From NCBI GenBank assembly GCA_040387035.1, contig JAZKEN010000087.1, positions 1 to 21,748 of the forward strand: 21,748 bases of DNA, in the 5' to 3' direction. Source of the DNA: Methylotenera_A sp040387035. Lineage in GTDB: Bacteria; Pseudomonadota; Gammaproteobacteria; Burkholderiales; Methylophilaceae. The number at the start of each line of letters is the position of its first letter. Position 1 is the stretch's first letter. The notes beneath the pieces were generated by a model. The model saw only the letters and a program-made list of their open reading frames with translations, searched no databases and was not told the DNA's origin. Positions 14,826-21,748 of the stretch are shown piece after piece. The translations under genes were made by a program, and so were the position numbers.

Positions 14826-15644
14826 GTAAGTGCGGCGTTTCACTTTGCCCAGATAATGCGTGCGTGCCACGATTTCCTGGCCTGTATAGCAACCTTTTTT
14901 AAAGTTGATGCCGTTTAAAAGGTCCAGGTTAAGCATTTGCGGCACAAACTGTTCCTGGGTTTTAGGCAATACGTCCGGTATGCCGCTTTGAATGTCCAGC
15001 CAGTCCCAGCAAGGCTTACCAACCAGCTGGCAATCGGCTTTAAGCGCATTAAACAGGGCAGGCGCGTTGCTACTATCGGTAAAGATTTGGTAGCGCGCAT
15101 GGCCTGCAATGGTCGGCAGTTTTAAAATCGTGCCATTGTCCATACTGGCCAATTCATAATCTTGCGTGGGAATCTGGGTGAAATGCGGCATCAGTAATGC
15201 CATTGCATTGGGGCCATTTACGCCAAATTTGATAATGCTTTCAGACACATCCTTAATCTCAACCTTGCTGCGCATCACATACATTTTCAGGCGCTTCATA
15301 ATTGGCTCTAGTAGGCCGCGATTAAACTGTAGATGCAGGTGATCATGATGTGCAAACGCCAGAAACAGCGCCAGCATGCGTCCTTTTGGGTTGCAATAGC
15401 CTGTGAAGTGCGCGCTTGAATTGCTGACCAATAATTGCACATCGTTTGTGACCTGGCCTTGTAAAAAGCTCACCGCATCTGCACCGCCAACTTCCAATAA
15501 GCCTAGATGCGTTAAATCGCACAGCGTGTCGCTGCTTATTGTGGCTGCTAATTCAGCTTGCGGCTGCCCAAAGCTGGTTACCGCGCCCTCTGTAATGATT
15601 GCGCCATATTGCGTTAAACCTGATTGCCAATTTGTTGCCGTCAT
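14826..15644 (-). CDS. ygfZ: YgfZ folate-binding protein, C-terminus missing in gap
   Basis: YgfZ is a tetrahydrofolate-binding protein related to the GcvT glycine-cleavage T-protein; it supports synthesis or repair of some iron-sulfur enzymes. The first 273 residues are present. Seen: the GADAVSFLQGQVTNDV block (about residues 53-68), GYCNPKGRMLA, and near the gap the defining motif KGCYTGQEIVAR with its essential cysteine. E. coli YgfZ has 326 residues, so about 55-70 C-terminal residues lie in the N run. Any frame that continues through the gap into ftsB antisense is spurious. It diverges from a ygfX-like gene over 62 bases. Confidence 0.93.
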
Positions 15645-15706
15645 GCGATTATTTGCCTTGTTAAAATGTCAGTGTCGTTAGGTGCCAGTATATTGGATGT
15701 AGAGAA

Positions 15707-16204
15707 ATGAAAACGCTTTTTACAAAATCAATCATCATTCAATTACAACCTTCATCACTATTATTGGGGTTGTTGCTGGCCGTTGCAACTGTCAGCAGCC
15801 TGGTTTTGTTGATGTTGCCGGTGGCAATCACCATCAAGCTGGTCATTTTTGGATTGATCGTGCTATCCAGCGCTTATTATATCGCGCGTGATGCCGTGCT
15901 GGTATTGCCTTGGTCCTGGCAGACCATAGAAGTGGATAGCAGAGGCGTGTTAACGCTTATCAATAAACGCCAGCAGCGCTTCAAGCCGCAACTCGCGTCC
16001 ACCACTTTTGTGCATGAAGGTTATGTGATTTTAAACCTTAAGAATCAAGGTGTTAAACTGGCATTGCCGCCAGTGTTGATTTTCAGCAATGCGCATAACC
16101 TGGATGCCTTAAGGCGATTACGCGTATGGCTAAGGCTGTATGAAAATAAGCGTGGCAGGCAAGCCTATCCGCAGGCGGCTCAGCTGACCACCACAGGCGA
16201 CTGA
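15707..16204 (+). CDS. YgfX-like small membrane protein
   Basis: A 165-residue protein with two close hydrophobic segments (about residues 17-37 and 39-57) followed by a soluble beta-rich part. It ends with a DALRRLRVWLRLYE helix that is typical of YgfX (also called CptA), where the pattern is Leu-Arg-Arg-Leu-Arg-x-Trp-Leu-Arg. In E. coli, YgfX is encoded with SdhE next to ygfZ and has been described as a toxin-like membrane protein acting on the cytoskeleton, a role that is debated. Here it is divergent from ygfZ but no sdhE-like gene is seen. Its 3' end overlaps the end of mxaL by 25 bases on the opposite strand. Confidence 0.7.
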   Translation: MKTLFTKSIIIQLQPSSLLLGLLLAVATVSSLVLLMLPVAITIKLVIFGLIVLSSAYYIARDAVLVLPWSWQTIEVDSRGVLTLINKRQQRFKPQLASTTFVHEGYVILNLKNQGVKLALPPVLIFSNAHNLDALRRLRVWLRLYENKRGRQAYPQAAQLTTTGD

Positions 16205-17184
16205 CGTTTCCTGCGTGCCAGCCACTGTTTCCACATGGTTTTTGTTTCTTTGATTGGATGCTTGGGTAAGTAAGCCGCTAAAAATAGCAGGCCGGCGGCG
16301 CCAGCAAGCAGCCATTTCAACTCAAACTTAGCTTTATCGCGGCGCGCTGGCGGTTGTTTTTTCATCGCAGATAAAACCGCTTGTACGCTATCGCCATTGA
16401 CGTATTGGGCATTGATTTCCTTGGTCATGGACTGCAAATATTTTTCATCCAACTTGGATAAAAAGCGGTCGCTAGTGCCGCTGGCAACGCTATCGTTGCG
16501 GGTACCAATATTGGATTCTGAAATCTGGGCGATGCCAGGCTGCATGGCAAAGCTTTCATTAGACCAGTAACCAATCACCTGGTTGTTCTCATCTAATTTA
16601 GGGATGGCCGTGCCTTTTTCGCCGCCAATGCCAACGAATAACCAATCTTTACCGCCTTGAAACCCCGTTAGGTCACGCGTGTTGAATGCGTGCAGGGCAG
16701 GGGTCTCTTCGCCATCGGTAAAGTACACCACTTGTGCGACTTCTGGAAAACTGCGGATAAGCTTTGCAAGGGTAGCCATGCTTTCGCGGATACGGCTATT
16801 GCCAGACCAGCCGGTACGCCAATCTAAATGGTCAATCGTGTCTTCAATTGCAGCAAAGTTTTCGCACACTTCAATCGGTGTGTACAGCGCTGCTACGCTT
16901 ACGCCTGCAAATAACCCAATACCTACCTGTGTGCCACAGGGCATTTCACCAATAATACGGTGCATCAAATGCTGCTGGTATTGCATGCGCGTAACCGCTT
17001 TGCCGTTAATCGTCTCATCCACCACGTTCATGCTTTGTGAGATATCTGCCACCAGTAAATAGCTGTAGATATCGCGTTTAATCGGCACGGTAGGCTTAAA
17101 CAGTGCCACAGCCAGCAACACAAAAGCGGCTGTCAGCAATGTGATGTCGCGTCTATGGCGAAAGTAGTTGAATATTTTTTTCAT
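16180..17184 (-). CDS. mxaL: MxaL, VWA-domain membrane protein for methanol dehydrogenase maturation
   Basis: A 334-residue protein with a membrane segment near the N-terminus (about residues 14-29) and another near the C-terminus (about 290-308). Between them lies a von Willebrand A domain: MIDAS motif VADISQSM (about residue 46), the second MIDAS region, and YFTDGEET. In Methylorubrum extorquens, mxaL with mxaA and mxaK is needed to put Ca2+ into the PQQ methanol dehydrogenase; the VWA domain would face the periplasm. It is the last gene of the six-gene mxa run, 23 bases after mxaK. Its end overlaps the convergent ygfX-like gene by 25 bases; mxaD does not follow. Confidence 0.87.
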   Translation of the reverse strand: MKKIFNYFRHRRDITLLTAAFVLLAVALFKPTVPIKRDIYSYLLVADISQSMNVVDETINGKAVTRMQYQQHLMHRIIGEMPCGTQVGIGLFAGVSVAALYTPIEVCENFAAIEDTIDHLDWRTGWSGNSRIRESMATLAKLIRSFPEVAQVVYFTDGEETPALHAFNTRDLTGFQGGKDWLFVGIGGEKGTAIPKLDENNQVIGYWSNESFAMQPGIAQISESNIGTRNDSVASGTSDRFLSKLDEKYLQSMTKEINAQYVNGDSVQAVLSAMKKQPPARRDKAKFELKWLLAGAAGLLFLAAYLPKHPIKETKTMWKQWLARRKRQSPVVVS

Positions 17185-17207
17185 GATTTTGGATAACTCA
17201 ACGCTTA

Positions 17208-17759
17208 TTAAGGCAAACCAACCGGGATATTGCCCATAATCAAACCAGGCGTATCCGACTCACCCACACCTGGGGTCGGTGTGCCTGGCAGCATGGTTAA
17301 TAGGCGGTCTAAATTATGACGTGCATCCCAATGCTTATTATCGTTTTTAAGTGATGAAACATAGGCCGCTTTGGCTTGGCGCAGCAGGTACTCGGCTTCA
17401 TCACGTACGGTATTGTTGGTACCGTTGATGGCTAAGCCGCGCAGGAAAAACATATTACCAATGTTGTAACTGATCGCCGATTTCTGGCTGGCATTGGCTT
17501 TTGGCAAAGCCTGCGTAAACAACAGGGTCGCTTCTTTGTAGCGTTCCTTTTTCGCTAAATAAAGCGCAGTGGCAAATTTAGCTTCAAAGCTTTGCTTATC
17601 CGTAGCGGGCGTTTTGCCTATGCTAACCGCCTCATTAAACGCATCAATCTGGCGAATGCGGTTGAAGGTATAGATGCTGGCGAGCAGGCAAACAAGGCTT
17701 AAAAAAACCAGAAACCAGGTCAGTTTTTTTACCGACAATAACGATTTAATATTGAACAT
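17208..17759 (-). CDS. mxaK: MxaK, membrane-anchored TPR-like methanol dehydrogenase accessory protein
   Basis: A 183-residue protein (ATG at 17759; a GTG at 17762 would add one residue). One membrane segment lies at about residues 14-31. A helical part then follows with two TPR-like repeats: FATALYLAKKERYKEATLLF, then the SYNIGNMFF and KNDNKHWDARHNL segments. The C-terminus is proline- and glycine-rich. The length and layout fit MxaK, which works with MxaA and MxaL in Ca2+ insertion into methanol dehydrogenase. The start overlaps the stop of a 15-codon upstream ORF (TGATG), and GAGG inside that ORF can act as its ribosome binding site. Confidence 0.82.
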   Translation of the reverse strand: MFNIKSLLSVKKLTWFLVFLSLVCLLASIYTFNRIRQIDAFNEAVSIGKTPATDKQSFEAKFATALYLAKKERYKEATLLFTQALPKANASQKSAISYNIGNMFFLRGLAINGTNNTVRDEAEYLLRQAKAAYVSSLKNDNKHWDARHNLDRLLTMLPGTPTPGVGESDTPGLIMGNIPVGLP

Positions 17760-17806
17760 CACTCTGGCCTCAACTGTTTTAGTTTTTGCAATTTAATCAT
17801 TCTCAT
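17759..17806 (-). CDS. Putative 15-codon leader ORF between mxaC and mxaK
   Basis: In the 60-base spacer after mxaC, the minus strand carries ATG-AGA-ATG and then an open frame encoding MRMIKLQKLKQLRPE. A GGGGA Shine-Dalgarno sequence (17813-17817) lies six bases before its ATG. Its TGA shares a base with the mxaK ATG (TGATG). It is basic and short, so translational coupling of mxaK is the likeliest role. It may also be chance; no homologue is known to me. Confidence 0.4.
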   Translation of the reverse strand: MRMIKLQKLKQLRPE

Positions 17807-17819
17807 TCACTTTCCCCGA

Positions 17820-18800
17820 TTAATTTTTCCAGGTTCTTACTTCTAAATATTTTACCGCTAGCAATAATGCAATCATGATGGCGGCAATCATAAAACACAG
17901 GCTGGAGAAATCTTTACCCGGTATTTTTTGTAGGTATTTAATGGGTTTTTTCTCTTTGCGATTGATGTCATCGATCGCCAGTTGTAAAGCCTTTGGATTT
18001 TCTGCTTCATAAGCATTAAAAGGGGTCTTAAAGGTTTTAAAGAAATCATGCAATTCAATTTCTGGCGGCAAGGGCTGGTCTTCTTGCGGCTTGTAGTTTT
18101 CATCAAAAATACTCAGTCCGCCCGGTTGTTTCAGTACAATCCAATACAAACTCAAATGCATGCGGTCGTACCAGTCTTTGATTTTCTGCTGCGAATTGGC
18201 ATCAATGCGGCCTGCGCCGTCAGATAACAGCACTACCGCGCGTGAGCCGGAGTCAGGCACTTTATCAAACAAGCCGGCGGCAGAAGTCAAGCCGCTACCG
18301 ATATTGGTTTGAAACAGCGCATTACCTGCCGTAGCGCGCACCGCGGCGACAACCGCCTCTTTATTTTCGGTTAGCGGTAATACATACATGGCCGAATTAC
18401 TGAAGGTAATCATGCCCAACATATCATTTTTACGTGATTGCACGAACTGTGTAATCAAGCGGCTGGCGGCAGCGGATTTGGTCTCGCCAATCGCGTTATC
18501 CGTTGTGCCTGAGAAAGGGTCGTCCATACTGGCGCTACGGTCTAGCACCAAGGTGATTTGCGCGCCCACGCCAATACGCTCAACCACTTGCTGATTACTA
18601 TGCGGCGCGCCTAAACCCAGAATAATGAACGTTAAAATAAGCACGGCCAATATTTTTAGAATAAGGCCAATCAAGTCTGACAACGGGTCGGCAGGCAGCA
18701 TATCCAGCCAGGAATAGCTTTTGCTATGCGCACGCTGAAATACTAATGGCAGCAACGCCAAGGGCAATAGCCACAATAACCAAGGATTAGAAAAAGACAT
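17820..18800 (-). CDS. mxaC: MxaC, VWA-domain membrane protein for methanol dehydrogenase maturation
   Basis: A 326-residue protein with the BatA/MxaC layout. Two N-terminal membrane segments (about residues 7-23 and 43-67) are followed by a periplasmic or cytoplasmic VWA domain and a C-terminal membrane segment (about 297-317). The MIDAS motif is LVLDRSASMDD (about residue 84), with LSDGAGR as the later acidic element; FQTNIGSGL carries the MIDAS threonine. Homologues in the mxa cluster are required for active methanol dehydrogenase, although the biochemical step is unknown. Its ATG lies three bases after the mxaA stop, with AAGG in the end of mxaA as ribosome binding site. Confidence 0.88.
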   Translation of the reverse strand: MSFSNPWLLWLLPLALLPLVFQRAHSKSYSWLDMLPADPLSDLIGLILKILAVLILTFIILGLGAPHSNQQVVERIGVGAQITLVLDRSASMDDPFSGTTDNAIGETKSAAASRLITQFVQSRKNDMLGMITFSNSAMYVLPLTENKEAVVAAVRATAGNALFQTNIGSGLTSAAGLFDKVPDSGSRAVVLLSDGAGRIDANSQQKIKDWYDRMHLSLYWIVLKQPGGLSIFDENYKPQEDQPLPPEIELHDFFKTFKTPFNAYEAENPKALQLAIDDINRKEKKPIKYLQKIPGKDFSSLCFMIAAIMIALLLAVKYLEVRTWKN

Positions 18801-18803
18801 GTA

Positions 18804-19796
18804 TTAAGCCTTGTTTACTTTTTGCTTATCGGTGATCAAGCCACGCTCACAATCGCGGCAGCGACGGCAGAATTGCGCAAGCCACTGAATCGGCTCACTA
18901 CCCACCGCATGTTTGGCGTTGGGTTCAAAAAATACTTGGCGCGATAATCCAAAAAACTGATTGATCTCTGATTCAATCTGCTTATAAGCCGGTTTCTTGT
19001 CAAAAAGTTGATTCAGGTTGCCACTGAATAAACTGAAACCAGCAGTTTTGTTCAAAGACGCATGCATGCTGCTGACCGCAAGCTGCAAGCCTTCCGGCGT
19101 ATTGGGCGATTTACGGATAAGGCGATAACTTTTGGCAAAAGGCCCACCCATTTTTGGTAGCCAGGCATGTTTGCCCAGCATATACAGCAAGCCAAGCAAG
19201 CTCACGGCTAAAACACTCAGCAATACTTTTAGGCGCTGTTTTTCTTTGCTGTTATCCAATAGCAGCGGGCCGCGATAGCCGGACATATTGTTTTCAATTT
19301 TAACGGCACCGAAAATAGAAAGTGGTGAGATGGCAAAATCCCAGCTTGGAATGCGGTATTTGACGATTTCCTTGGATTTGGTATTGATGATGCGCAGGTA
19401 TTCCGCTGGCAATGCGCCATTTTTAGCCACCACATTATTGGTGAACACTTGATAGCTTAAGGTTAGGTCATGCTTGACCGAATCGCCGTCATCTTTTTTG
19501 ACATGTTTGATATCGCTTAAATCGATACCAATCAATTGGCCTTTATAGCGTCTTTCGTAACCAATGATCGGCAACGATTCATCAATCAATTGATAGGGCT
19601 TTTTGATTTCTAATTGGATATGGCGCGTTAACACATCGCCCACGGTGTAGCCTACGGTGCGCTCGGGTTCCTGCAATTTTAGGCTGACGATACCTTCTTT
19701 AATATCCGGTAAAGTTTCATATTCCAGCGCGGCCACATGCGTGAAGCTTACGCTTAGAACTAGAGCCAACAGCCATCGATTCATTAATTTATTCAT
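18804..19796 (-). CDS. mxaA: MxaA, methanol dehydrogenase calcium-insertion accessory protein
   Basis: A 330-residue protein with a cleavable signal peptide (cleavage near residue 23, after VAA), a periplasmic beta-rich domain (about 24-190), one membrane segment (about 193-212) and a cytoplasmic C-terminal domain. That domain ends with a cysteine-rich CRRCRDCERG motif that I associate with MxaA. In methylotrophs, mxaA mutants make methanol dehydrogenase lacking Ca2+. A 58-base AT-rich spacer separates it from mxaS and no strong Shine-Dalgarno precedes the ATG at 19796; a second in-frame ATG four codons on (MNRWLL) could be used instead. Confidence 0.87.
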   Translation of the reverse strand: MNKLMNRWLLALVLSVSFTHVAALEYETLPDIKEGIVSLKLQEPERTVGYTVGDVLTRHIQLEIKKPYQLIDESLPIIGYERRYKGQLIGIDLSDIKHVKKDDGDSVKHDLTLSYQVFTNNVVAKNGALPAEYLRIINTKSKEIVKYRIPSWDFAISPLSIFGAVKIENNMSGYRGPLLLDNSKEKQRLKVLLSVLAVSLLGLLYMLGKHAWLPKMGGPFAKSYRLIRKSPNTPEGLQLAVSSMHASLNKTAGFSLFSGNLNQLFDKKPAYKQIESEINQFFGLSRQVFFEPNAKHAVGSEPIQWLAQFCRRCRDCERGLITDKQKVNKA

Positions 19797-19854
19797 AAAT
19801 TGTACTTAAAGATAATTTCAAAAAATCTATTTAAAGAACTTTTAAATCAAGCGC

Positions 19855-20718
19855 TTAGGCGGCGACAAATTGATGGAAGTATTCGGTCAGGGCATCCGCA
19901 TCAAAGTCGCCTTCCACATAAAACGGTGGCATATCGAATTGCATAAACAACTTGTAAATCGCTTCACGGCGCGCTTCAAAAGAGGCAATAATCTTGTCGC
20001 GATAGTTTTTACGCAAAAATAAGGTGCGTTTTGCGCCGGTTTCCGGGTCGGTAACCGCGGTGATGCCAAACTCGGGCAGATTCTTGTATTCATCGGCATC
20101 CCATAACACCACCGGCACAATATGATGGCGTAATAAATTAGCCAAAGAACCTTCCAGTTCTTTTAGCGGCATATGGAAATCGGAAATCAAAAACACCAGT
20201 GAGCGTTCGCGCGGCAAATAACGCCATACATCGCTTATGCCACTGCCGGATACAGGCTCCGGATGATGCTCTTTAAGGCGCTCTGCCAGTTCAATCGCGC
20301 GTTGTGATTTAAATGAAGCCGTGCTGATCCAGTCTTCGCGTACCACTTCATCAAAACCCACAAAACCGAACGGGTCCGAGTTGCGGCTAGCCGATTGGGC
20401 GATGGATTCTGCGATATCGGCCGCCTTGCGGATTTTGCGCTCCTTGGCACCAAAATTCATGCTGCCGGATAAATCGCAAATCACAAAAACCGGCGTAGCA
20501 CTTTTTTGATTGAATAGGCGCACATACACCTGCTCCATCGGGTCACGAATGGTTTGGCGTAAATCGATTCGGCGCGGGTCAGGGTAGCTGATCAGCGAAG
20601 TATGGCCGATAAACTCCATGCCCATGCCGCGCTGCGTGCTGGCATGGCGGCCAGGATGGCGGCCACGGTTGCGCCAGCCGATGTGGTAGCTAAACTCTTT
20701 GATGTTTTCAATGGCCAT
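19855..20718 (-). CDS. mxaS: MxaS, DUF58-family methanol dehydrogenase accessory protein
   Basis: A 287-residue cytoplasmic protein of the DUF58 type, the usual partner of MoxR ATPases. Seen: the GRHPGRHASTQRGMGMEF segment near residue 20, a degenerate VWA-like core with ICDLSGSMNFG (Asp-x-Ser-x-Ser intact), and LVFLISDFHMPL as the second acidic element. It is encoded 17 bases after mxaR and before mxaA, as in the mxaRSACKL order. MoxR with DUF58 and VWA proteins is thought to act as a chaperone-like complex on enzymes needing metal or cofactor insertion, here methanol dehydrogenase; direct evidence for this step is limited. Confidence 0.88.
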   Translation of the reverse strand: MAIENIKEFSYHIGWRNRGRHPGRHASTQRGMGMEFIGHTSLISYPDPRRIDLRQTIRDPMEQVYVRLFNQKSATPVFVICDLSGSMNFGAKERKIRKAADIAESIAQSASRNSDPFGFVGFDEVVREDWISTASFKSQRAIELAERLKEHHPEPVSGSGISDVWRYLPRERSLVFLISDFHMPLKELEGSLANLLRHHIVPVVLWDADEYKNLPEFGITAVTDPETGAKRTLFLRKNYRDKIIASFEARREAIYKLFMQFDMPPFYVEGDFDADALTEYFHQFVAA

Positions 20719-20735
20719 TGAATACGCTACTTTAA

Positions 20736-21748
20736 TTAAGGCGCAGCAACGGCGTTGATAATATTGCTGAGCATTTCACGCGCAATCTCTGTGCGGCGCA
20801 TTTCGTATACCGGGCTAAATACCAACCTGTGGGCAACAGTTTCGTGGAACACGGCATGAATATCTTCTGGCGTGATGGCGGTACGCTCATTGAGCCAAGC
20901 GTTTACGCGTGCCGCACGCAACATCATGCTCATGCCGCGTGGGCTGGCGCCTGCAAGCACCAGGCGATTCATGTCTACATTGGTGACTTTTACCCCATAT
21001 TCGGTTGGGTTACGCGTGGCTTTCCACAGATTAAGCGCATATTTTTCCAGCGTTTTTGACGCTTCAACGCTTTTTTGGATGACACCGGAAAATGCATTCA
21101 ATTCGTCAAATTTCAATACATCGGGCTTAACCGTATCAATCAGGGCATCCACATTGTGGAAGCGCGTATCAAACATCAGGCCGGACATAATCGCATCATC
21201 GTTGGGTACCACGATTGGGATTTCCATCATAAAACGGTCACGCGCCGCAGAAGGGATTTCAAACGTCTCTTCTTTTTCGACCTGGTTGCGGTCTGCAAAC
21301 ACGATCATGTGCGGGAAGGTGTGTTCTTTATTGAATGCTGACAAAGTACGTTCTGCCATCACACGCAATAGTAATGAGTGCACTTGCGGGCGGGCGCGGT
21401 TGATCTCGTTAAAGAAGAACACGGACAGATCTTCACCGGACATCAATAGTGGGCCAGCGCTCACATGCGGCTTGCCATCTTCACCCAGATAGGTGTGGTA
21501 CACCAAGTCGTTAGGCATCAAGTCGATGGTGCCCTCAATACGCTGGTAACCGCCGCCAATGCCGCGAGTAAAAGCGCGTAGCAGGGTGGTTTTACCAACA
21601 CCGACATCGCCCTCAAGCAAAACGTGACCGCGCGCAAAAATCGCGATGGTGATCAAGCGAACAGGGTTATGCTGACCAACCACTACTTTGTTCACTTCGG
21701 TTTCTAAAGTCAGCGCATGTTGACGCCAGTCGGCTAAAAGACGGTCAC
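20736..21748 (-). CDS. mxaR: MxaR, MoxR-family AAA+ ATPase (N-terminus beyond window)
   Basis: The frame stays open to the right edge of the window, giving 336 residues with no stop; a GTG at 21693-21695 is internal, because the residues before it (DRLLADWRQHALTLETE) are typical of the MoxR N-terminal helix. Walker A reads GDVGVGKTT. The Walker B region reads FFFNEINRA, with Asn where most MoxR proteins have Asp. The NRARPQVHS, ADRNQVEKEETF and SAARDRF blocks and the ASPRGMSMMLRAARVNA sensor-2 segment follow. MxaR is required for methanol dehydrogenase maturation. Upstream genes (mxaF, J, G, I) would lie beyond the window. Confidence 0.9.
   Translation of the reverse strand, partial: DRLLADWRQHALTLETEVNKVVVGQHNPVRLITIAIFARGHVLLEGDVGVGKTTLLRAFTRGIGGGYQRIEGTIDLMPNDLVYHTYLGEDGKPHVSAGPLLMSGEDLSVFFFNEINRARPQVHSLLLRVMAERTLSAFNKEHTFPHMIVFADRNQVEKEETFEIPSAARDRFMMEIPIVVPNDDAIMSGLMFDTRFHNVDALIDTVKPDVLKFDELNAFSGVIQKSVEASKTLEKYALNLWKATRNPTEYGVKVTNVDMNRLVLAGASPRGMSMMLRAARVNAWLNERTAITPEDIHAVFHETVAHRLVFSPVYEMRRTEIAREMLSNIINAVAAP

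Noticed and set aside
20872..21492. 206-codon plus-strand ORF antisense to mxaR
   Set aside because: Shadow frame of a well-supported gene; no start context and no recognisable domain.

Overview
The window looks like a chromosomal piece of a Gram-negative betaproteobacterial methylotroph, most plausibly a member of the Methylophilaceae (inference). Three things point there: six consecutive minus-strand genes matching the methanol dehydrogenase accessory set mxaR-S-A-C-K-L at the right end; the pyrG-kdsA-eno-ftsB and glyA-nrdR-ribD gene orders typical of this group; and a moderate base composition with AT-rich intergenic stretches. There are no mobile genes, tRNA, rRNA or CRISPR arrays. The sequence is a scaffold: three 100-base runs of N join contigs. 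Two of these are artefacts, because the same 39 bp and 55 bp lie on both sides of the N run; removing the duplicate restores ribD and kdsA in frame. The third is a genuine gap that removes the 3' ends of ftsB and ygfZ.

Left part, plus strand (1-3711): the 3' part of glyA, then nrdR, a small membrane-anchored BamE-like protein, ribD and a TatD-family nuclease, tightly packed. A 310-base AT-rich intergenic region follows, with three copies of ATCCACA including a perfect DnaA-box match. Next is a three-gene translationally coupled unit (4022-7339): mtnA, a secreted protein with glycoside-hydrolase-like motifs, and a class II aldolase of FucA type. MtnA plus a FucA-type aldolase, with no MtnB/C/D nearby, suggests the DHAP shunt for 5'-methylthioadenosine/5'-deoxyadenosine rather than the classical methionine salvage pathway. 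A 338-base region full of nested palindromes separates this unit from the convergent ActP-like symporter/DUF485 pair (7678-10016, minus).

Middle (10017-14725, plus): pyrG (CTP synthase), kdsA (Kdo-8-phosphate synthase, metal-dependent type), eno (enolase) and ftsB (divisome), linking nucleotide, lipopolysaccharide and glycolytic functions in the usual order. A set of three 12-bp direct repeats lies in the divergent promoter region between DUF485 and pyrG.

Right part: ygfZ (minus) and a ygfX-like gene (plus) diverge from a 62-bp spacer. The ygfX-like gene converges on, and overlaps by 25 bp, the end of the mxa operon. That operon (21748 down to 16180) encodes a MoxR ATPase, a DUF58 protein, MxaA, two von Willebrand A-domain membrane proteins (MxaC, MxaL) and a TPR-like membrane protein (MxaK). 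Together these are known to mature the periplasmic PQQ/Ca2+ methanol dehydrogenase. A previously unlisted 15-codon ORF with its own ribosome binding site sits between mxaC and mxaK, with its stop overlapping the mxaK start.
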